Positions 7,212-11,288 of a DNA stretch of 11,288 bases are shown in pieces. Origin of the DNA: DAOPYE01 sp035352715 (GTDB taxonomy: Bacteria > Acidobacteriota > Holophagae > Holophagales > Holophagaceae); NCBI GenBank assembly GCA_035352715.1, contig DAOPYE010000080.1, positions 1 to 11,288 on the forward strand, given 5' to 3'. The notes beneath the pieces are model-generated. The model worked only from the letters and a program-made list of their open reading frames with translations, did no database searches and was not told where the DNA came from. The number at the start of each line of letters is the position of its first letter. Position 1 is the stretch's first letter. Position numbers and translations under genes: made by a program.

Positions 7212-8396
7212 ATGTCGAAGTCCATGTCGTCACCGCTGCGTTCGCCGGCCTTCCTTCTGATTTGCAGCGTCACGTTTCTCACCTTCATTGCGGCTTTCCA
7301 GCTTTTCCCGACGGTGCCGCTGCGATTGCTGGAGCTGGGCGCGCGACGCGAACAGACCGGGCTTTTCATGTCGGTCTTCACGGGCGGATCCGCCTGCGGC
7401 GCGCTGTTCACGGGCCCCCTGGGCGATCGCATGGGCCACCGCCGGTTGATGATCGTCTCGGCGGCGGGCTTCGCCCTTTGCGTGGGCTTGTATGGCCTCA
7501 TCTCCCGGTGGTGGATGTTCCCCCTGCTGGCCCTACCGCATGGCATCGTTTGGTCGGGGCTGCTCACCACAACCATGCCCATCCTGGGCGAGGTGCTGCC
7601 CGAGGAGCACCGCGCCGCGGGCGTCTCGCTCTACGGCCTCGCCAGCCCCGGGGGCGTCATTTTTGGGCCCATTGCGGGGTTGGCGTTCTTCCGGCATTTC
7701 GGCTTTCCCGGCCTGGCCTTCACGCTGGGCGCGATCTTCCTGCTGATCGCCCTGCTCGGCTTCAGCCTGCCCAGGGATCGCAAGGAGCGCGGCGATCATC
7801 CGGCCTTCAAGCTGCCCGGCGGCGTGATGATCGCGCCCTGCGTCATGCTCTTCACGACCGCGCTGGGCTACGGCAGCCTGGGCACCTTCACCCCGCAGGA
7901 GATCCTGAAGCTGGGCCACGGTCGGCCCTGGATGTTCCTCAGCTGCATGGCCGTGGGCATGGTGGCCCTGCGCATCGTGGTGACCCGCACGGGTTTTGGT
8001 GATCGCCCCCTGCGATGGCTGCCCGCCATGCTTTGGATGGCCTTCGGCGGATTGCTGTGTCTGACCCTGCTGCCCGGCGGGGATTCGCGGCACGCGGCCT
8101 CCGCGTTGGTCTACGGCGCCGGCTACAGCATGATGTACACCCTGGTGAACCTCTATGTGCTGGATCGGGTGGATCCCGCGCGCCGGGGGGCCGCTTTCGG
8201 CGCGATGCTGTTCGCCTTTGACTCCGGCATCGGCCTGGGGGCCTTCTTCATCGGCCAGATCATCGGGCGCAGCGAGCCTCACTTCGGCGCGATGGCGTTT
8301 CGGTTGGGATGGGCCGCGGCCTCGGCGATGGCGCTGGTCTCGGCCCTCATGGGTTACCGCCTGACGCGCGAAGCCCGCAGATCAGGCATGGCCTGA
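7212..8396 (+). CDS. MFS transporter
   Basis: A 394-residue major facilitator superfamily permease of the inner membrane, of the usual 12-helix size. Motif A is clear in the loop after helix 2 as GPLGDRMGHRRLM (68-80). A motif C-like stretch, GLASPGGVIFGPIAGLAFF (142-160), is the pattern seen in drug/H+ antiporters and suggests export. A central basic loop (LPRDRKERGDHPAFK) separates the two six-helix halves. The substrate cannot be told from sequence; efflux of a small organic molecule or sugar is plausible. The ATG at 7212 has only a weak upstream purine run (TGGGAT). A second ATG at 7224 is an equally possible start. It is divergent from the membrane protein at 7131 and converges on the gene at 8416-9168 with a 19-bp gap. 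Confidence 0.93.
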   Translation: MSKSMSSPLRSPAFLLICSVTFLTFIAAFQLFPTVPLRLLELGARREQTGLFMSVFTGGSACGALFTGPLGDRMGHRRLMIVSAAGFALCVGLYGLISRWWMFPLLALPHGIVWSGLLTTTMPILGEVLPEEHRAAGVSLYGLASPGGVIFGPIAGLAFFRHFGFPGLAFTLGAIFLLIALLGFSLPRDRKERGDHPAFKLPGGVMIAPCVMLFTTALGYGSLGTFTPQEILKLGHGRPWMFLSCMAVGMVALRIVVTRTGFGDRPLRWLPAMLWMAFGGLLCLTLLPGGDSRHAASALVYGAGYSMMYTLVNLYVLDRVDPARRGAAFGAMLFAFDSGIGLGAFFIGQIIGRSEPHFGAMAFRLGWAAASAMALVSALMGYRLTREARRSGMA

Positions 8397-8415
8397 TCGC
8401 GGTGGGCTGACGACA

Positions 8416-9168
8416 TCACTCGTGTTTGAGGCTCTTCAACAACTTTTTGCCCTGGTCCTCGGTGGCGTACCCGGCGGGCAGCGCGAATACGCTGGCGGGG
8501 ATATCTGTGGTTTTCACCGCAGTGGCCACCATCTGGGAATCGGTGCCCATGAAGCCAGAGATGTGGGAGCGCAGCGCCATGCCCTTGAGCTTGCTGAGTT
8601 CAACGTAGACCTTGCGCATATTGCCGCCCGCGAGGCCCAGAGCGTTGCCCCTCAATCGCGTGAATCGGGCGTAGGCGGCCGCATTGATGGGCGATTTCAG
8701 CGTGGGGTCCAGGCTGACTTCGTTCACCAGCTTGCCGAGGGTCACCCGGTATTTCTTGGCCTCGCGGCCCAGGATGGTCTCGCTGCCCTGTGACTCGACT
8801 TTGACGTCACCATCATCCCCGCCCAGCATGCCCTGCAGGAAACCCGGCACATTGGCGGCGGCCTCAGAACGGCTGGCGAGGGCATCCCCCACGGCCACGA
8901 GATCATCGAACGTGAAGAGCTGGATCTTCTTGTCCTTGTGATTGATGGTGTAGAAGACGCCTTTGCCGTAGTCCACCAGCGTGTCCGTGCGCGTGGCCTC
9001 GTTGGCCACCTTCATGTAGTTGGCGTTCATGAATTGGGTTTCTACGCCCTTGCCGCCCGTCCAGAGCGGGCCTTTGGCCGCATAGTCGTAGGTGATGGTC
9101 AAATCCCCAGCGGTTGCTGCAAGGGTTGCCATTGCCGAGAGAAAGAAAATCCGCAAGGCTGTCTTCAT
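8416..9168 (-). CDS. Secreted DUF4412-like protein
   Basis: A 250-residue exported protein with signal peptide MKTALRIFFLSAMATLAATA and likely cleavage at ATA-GD. The mature part is beta-rich. It starts with GDLTITYDYAAKGPLW, then YGKGVFYTINHKDKKIQLFTFDDL. Later come ETILGREAKKYRVTL and, near the C-terminus, TDIPASVFALPAGYATED. The order of a 'tracer' strand reading the molecule's own state, a G.E.ILGREAKKY element and an IP.SVF.LPAGY ending is the pattern of DUF4412 and related LolA-like periplasmic proteins of unknown role. The ATG at 9166-9168 is fixed by GGAGG 4 nt upstream and by the signal peptide; in-frame codons further upstream run antisense into the regulator. It is divergent from the sigma-54 regulator across 106 bp. 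Confidence 0.88.
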   Translation of the reverse strand: MKTALRIFFLSAMATLAATAGDLTITYDYAAKGPLWTGGKGVETQFMNANYMKVANEATRTDTLVDYGKGVFYTINHKDKKIQLFTFDDLVAVGDALASRSEAAANVPGFLQGMLGGDDGDVKVESQGSETILGREAKKYRVTLGKLVNEVSLDPTLKSPINAAAYARFTRLRGNALGLAGGNMRKVYVELSKLKGMALRSHISGFMGTDSQMVATAVKTTDIPASVFALPAGYATEDQGKKLLKSLKHE

Positions 9169-9274
9169 GGAGCCTCCGTCCTTTATCGCGATGAGTTGGA
9201 GCTCATGGTAATGCATCTGTCTTGAGTGAACCACCCTTGGTGCATTGATTTTTTTGAATGTTGTGAGGAAAAAA

Positions 9275-10705
9275 ATGGCCCGCATCCTGGTTGTGGACGA
9301 TAGCAAAGAGACTTGCGACCTCCTGGAGCTTCTGCTGACCGAAGGCAAGGACGGAATGGACCTGGAGATTGCCAAGGCCACCCGCCCCAAGGACGCCATC
9401 GAGCTTTTGAACCAGGGCGGCTTTGAGTTGATGCTGTCGGACATCAACCTGGAGGCCGACCAGGATGGCCTGGACCTGCTGAGGATCGCCAAGCCTCTGG
9501 GCGTGGAAACCATTCTGCTGACCGGGTTCGGGACCCTGGAGAAGGCACTTGAGGCTGTCCGGGAAGGGGCCTTCGACTTCATTTCCAAGCCCTGGAACAA
9601 CGAGGAGCTGAAGGCCCTCGTGAAGCGGGCGATCGTTCGCAAGGAGAGCCGCGAAGGCCGCAAGCCCGCGGGCGCCACGCCCCGGCTTCAGCGCAGCGTC
9701 ATGATCGGATCCAGCCCCAAGATGATGGATGTCTACCGCACCATCGCCTCCCTTCAGAACAGCCGCACCACGGTGCTGATCGCAGGCGAAAGCGGCACCG
9801 GCAAGGAACTGGTCGCGCGCACCATCCACCAGAGCAGCGACCGGAAGGACCGCCCCTTCGTCCCCATCAACTGCGGCGCGCTCAGCGAAACACTGTTGGA
9901 ATCGGAACTCTTCGGTCATGTGAAGGGAGCATTCACCGGCGCAATCTGCGACAAGAAAGGTCTGTTCGAAGAAGCCAGCGGCGGAACCATTTTCCTGGAC
10001 GAGGTGGGTGAAACCTCGCCCAGCTTCCAGGTCCGTCTGTTGCGCGTTCTTCAGGAACACGAGGTCCGCCGGGTGGGCGGGAACAAGACCGTCCAGGTGG
10101 ATGTGCGCGTGATCGCCGCCACCAACCGGGATCTCTCCCAGATGGTGAAGAACGGCAAGTTTCGGGAAGACCTCTACTACCGGCTGAGCGTGGTGGAAAT
10201 TCGCGTCCCGCCCCTGCGTGAGCGCTGGTCCAAGGACGAACACAGCGGTCGCATCATTTCGGATATTCCCTTGCTGCTGGATCACTTCCTGGCCGAGTGC
10301 GGCCAGAAGGACAAGCAGACCTACGTGGTTCGCAGCGACGCCCGCCAGATGCTGGAGCGCTACACTTGGCCCGGCAACGTGCGGGAAATGGCCAATGTCA
10401 TCGAGCACACCACCCAGATGAGCCGCGGCCGAGAGATCACCCCCGAAGACATCCCGGAGAAGGTGCGCGAGGATCTGCGGACCCGCAACGTCGAGATCAT
10501 CCATCCGCTCGCCCCCCTCATGGAGCTGGTGGAAGGCTGGGATCACCTACCGACTCTGGAGGATCTGGAACGGCGCTACATCCAGGTGCTGCTCAAGCAC
10601 GAGCACCGGAAGAGTCGCGTCGCCGAAATCCTTGGGAAGGATCGAACCACCCTGTACCGCAAGCTCCGCGACCTGGGGCTGGGGGATCAAAACGAAGAGC
10701 TCTGA
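9275..10705 (+). CDS. NtrC-family sigma-54-dependent response regulator
   Basis: A 476-residue transcription activator with three domains. The receiver (1-~120) has the acidic pair D8/D9, phospho-acceptor D56 in LSDINLE, T83 in LLTGFG and K105 in SKPW. The AAA+ domain (~142-385) has Walker A GESGTGKE (171-178) and the sigma-54-contacting loop GAFTGA (218-223). It also has Walker B GGTIFLDEV (237-245), the arginine region REDLYYRL and sensor II WPGNVRE (365-371). The C-terminal Fis-type helix-turn-helix is SRVAEILGKDRTTLYRKLRD (447-466). All signature residues are intact. It should be phosphorylated by a histidine kinase, which is not in this window, and then remodel sigma-54 RNA polymerase. 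I chose ATG 9275 because GAGG lies just upstream and the receiver begins at MARILVVDDS. A start 30 bp earlier would add 10 unlikely residues. The gene downstream has a candidate sigma-54 promoter. Confidence 0.96.
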   Translation: MARILVVDDSKETCDLLELLLTEGKDGMDLEIAKATRPKDAIELLNQGGFELMLSDINLEADQDGLDLLRIAKPLGVETILLTGFGTLEKALEAVREGAFDFISKPWNNEELKALVKRAIVRKESREGRKPAGATPRLQRSVMIGSSPKMMDVYRTIASLQNSRTTVLIAGESGTGKELVARTIHQSSDRKDRPFVPINCGALSETLLESELFGHVKGAFTGAICDKKGLFEEASGGTIFLDEVGETSPSFQVRLLRVLQEHEVRRVGGNKTVQVDVRVIAATNRDLSQMVKNGKFREDLYYRLSVVEIRVPPLRERWSKDEHSGRIISDIPLLLDHFLAECGQKDKQTYVVRSDARQMLERYTWPGNVREMANVIEHTTQMSRGREITPEDIPEKVREDLRTRNVEIIHPLAPLMELVEGWDHLPTLEDLERRYIQVLLKHEHRKSRVAEILGKDRTTLYRKLRDLGLGDQNEEL

Positions 10706-10716
10706 AATGTTGCAGA

Positions 10717-10732
10717 TTGCATCGCGTCGCAA
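10717..10732. promoter_or_regulatory. Imperfect palindrome, possible activator binding site
   Basis: TTGCATCGCGTCGCAA pairs at six of eight positions (TTGC/GCAA outer arms and the CG/CG centre). It lies 12 bp after the stop of the sigma-54 regulator and about 75 bp upstream of the candidate -24 element. That distance and symmetry suit an upstream activating sequence for a dimeric Fis-type HTH. No second copy was found, so this is inference. Confidence 0.35.
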
Positions 10733-10793
10733 GATCCCACACGTCATTTCTGCGGGTGCAATTTATAAATGCTGTTTTGTATGGTTTTGTGTT

Positions 10794-10810
10794 TTGGCTC
10801 GCCCTGTGCT
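10794..10810 (+). promoter_or_regulatory. Candidate sigma-54 (-24/-12) promoter
   Basis: TTGGCTCGCCCTGTGCT matches TGGCACG-N4-TTGCW at 10 of 12 defined positions. GG (10796-10797) and GC (10808-10809) are separated by exactly the required 10 bases. The two mismatches are A to T in the -24 box and T to G in the -12 box. Transcription would start near 10821, leaving a ~36-nt leader before the ATG at 10857. An AT-rich stretch (10761-10795), unusual in this GC-rich DNA, lies between it and the palindrome at 10717. This could allow the DNA bend that such promoters use. Confidence 0.6.
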
Positions 10811-10856
10811 TGTCTCCCACCGTGATCCGGATGATCCGGAACAAAAAGGAGATGTT

Positions 10857-11288
10857 ATGAACAAGCTTGCCGCTCTGCTGATGGCCGCTGCGTTGATCAG
10901 CCCCGCTTTCGCGGAAGAGCCCAAGAAAGCCGAAAAGGCCGAGCCCACCAAGAAGGTGGAGACGAAGAAGCCTGCCGCCAAGAAGGCTGTCAAGAAGGAA
11001 GCCGCTCCTGCCAAGGAAGAAGTGAAGAAGGCCCTCGGCACCGAAGAGAAGAAGGCTGAAGAGTGCAAGGGCGAGAAGAAGGCCGCCAAGAAGGCCAAGA
11101 AGGCTGCCAAGAAGGAAGCCGCTCCTGCCAAGGAAGAAGTGAAGAAGGCCCTCGGCACCGAANNNNNNNNNNNNNNNNNNNNNNNNNNNNNNNNNNNNNN
11201 NNNNNNNNNNNNNNNNNNNNNNNNNNNNNNNNNNNNNNNNNNNNNNNNNNNNNNNNNNNNNNGAGAAGAAGGCTGAAGAGCCCAAGGC
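10857..11288 (+). CDS. Exported Lys/Ala/Glu-rich repeat protein (partial, crosses an assembly gap)
   Basis: The 5' part of a gene that runs off the window. The signal peptide MNKLAALLMAAALISPAFA has likely cleavage at AFA-EE. The rest is almost entirely Lys, Ala, Glu and Pro. The segment KKEAAPAKEEVKKALGTE occurs at residues 46-63 and again at 85-102, giving a 39-residue period that also includes EEKKAEECKGEKK and AAKKAKKAAKK blocks. GGAG lies 5 nt before the ATG, and a candidate sigma-54 promoter lies further upstream. The protein is probably disordered or helical, highly charged and periplasmic. Lys/Ala repeats recall histone H1-like tails, but the signal peptide argues against DNA binding. 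Read straight through the 100 Ns a stop appears at 11274. The repeat frame resumes at 11263 (EKKAEEPK), so the true gap is probably not 100 bp and the gene continues. Length, end and role are unknown. Confidence 0.75.
10991..11162 (+). repeat. 117-bp-period tandem repeat inside the Lys/Ala/Glu-rich gene
   Basis: A 55-bp segment at 10991-11045 recurs without a mismatch at 11108-11162. The 117-bp offset equals 39 codons, so frame is kept. The base after the N gap (11263) resumes at the point of the unit that follows copy 1, so at least a third unit exists. Confidence 0.9.
11163..11262. other. Assembly gap of 100 N
   Basis: Exactly 100 unknown bases, a conventional placeholder for a gap of unsized length. 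The left edge ends on the last base of a repeat copy and the right edge resumes in repeat phase. This suggests the repeat itself broke the assembly. Confidence 0.95.

Noticed and set aside
6569..8002. 477-codon plus-strand frame spanning the membrane-protein gene and the MFS gene
   Set aside because: It crosses two well-supported genes on different strands and a promoter spacer, and its translation is Arg/Pro/Ser-rich low complexity.
9169..9274. Sigma-54 or sigma-70 promoter for the regulator or the divergent secreted gene
   Set aside because: No GG-N10-GC match on either strand. The best sigma-70 pair (TTGAGT with TTGATT, 17-bp spacer) matches the -10 consensus at only three positions.
9203..10546. 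Long open frame (447 codons) antisense to the sigma-54 regulator
   Set aside because: It is a shadow of a strongly conserved gene in GC-rich DNA; its translation is His/Gln/Gly-rich with no domain and it has no plausible start context.
10991..11162. Repeat units as a CRISPR array
   Set aside because: The period is 117 bp, in frame with a coding sequence, and the intervals are low-complexity coding DNA, not unique spacers.
10857..11276. Gene ending at the TGA at 11274-11276
   Set aside because: That stop appears only if the 100 N placeholder is taken as an exact length; the repeat reading frame after the gap stays open to the window end.

Overview
This is a high-GC stretch of an ordinary Gram-negative chromosome. 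Four or five products carry signal peptides, one is an outer-membrane barrel ending in phenylalanine, and there is a sigma-54 activator. The mix of pyrF, an M1-type metallopeptidase, a DUF4412-like secreted protein and a Lys/Ala/Glu-rich exported repeat protein fits Acidobacteriota (for example the Holophaga/Geothrix side). That placement is inference from gene style, not a database match.

Layout, left to right. A two-gene minus-strand unit (90-1374) holds pyrF, then a small membrane protein that starts 7 bp after the pyrF stop. A 72-bp divergent spacer with an inverted repeat separates it from an unrecognised secreted protein on the plus strand (1447-2565). That gene's 3' end overlaps, tail to tail by 35 bp, the end of a minus-strand M1-family metallopeptidase (2531-4507). 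The minus strand then carries an MscS-type channel (4584-5429), a small outer-membrane beta-barrel (5538-6113) and a five-helix membrane protein (6220-7131). A strong 13-bp hairpin lies between the channel and the barrel. A divergently placed MFS transporter (7212-8396) converges on a secreted DUF4412-like protein (8416-9168). The right end has an NtrC-family sigma-54 response regulator (9275-10705) and an exported Lys/Ala/Glu-rich repeat protein (from 10857). The repeat protein runs into a 100-N assembly gap and off the window edge.

How the genes work together. Most of the window is unrelated housekeeping and envelope genes, many acting at the membrane or in the periplasm. The one local regulatory story is at the right end. 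The spacer after the sigma-54 activator contains a good -24/-12 promoter candidate with exact GG-N10-GC spacing, about 47 bp before the start codon of the repeat protein. An imperfect palindrome sits about 75 bp further upstream, where activators of this class usually bind. The repeat protein may therefore be a direct target of its neighbour.

No RNA gene, CRISPR array, insertion sequence, phage gene or defence system was seen, and no gene-free stretch exceeds 300 bp. I do not see a clearly new multi-gene system here. The best leads are the regulator/sigma-54 promoter/repeat-protein arrangement and the unknown gene at 1447-2565.
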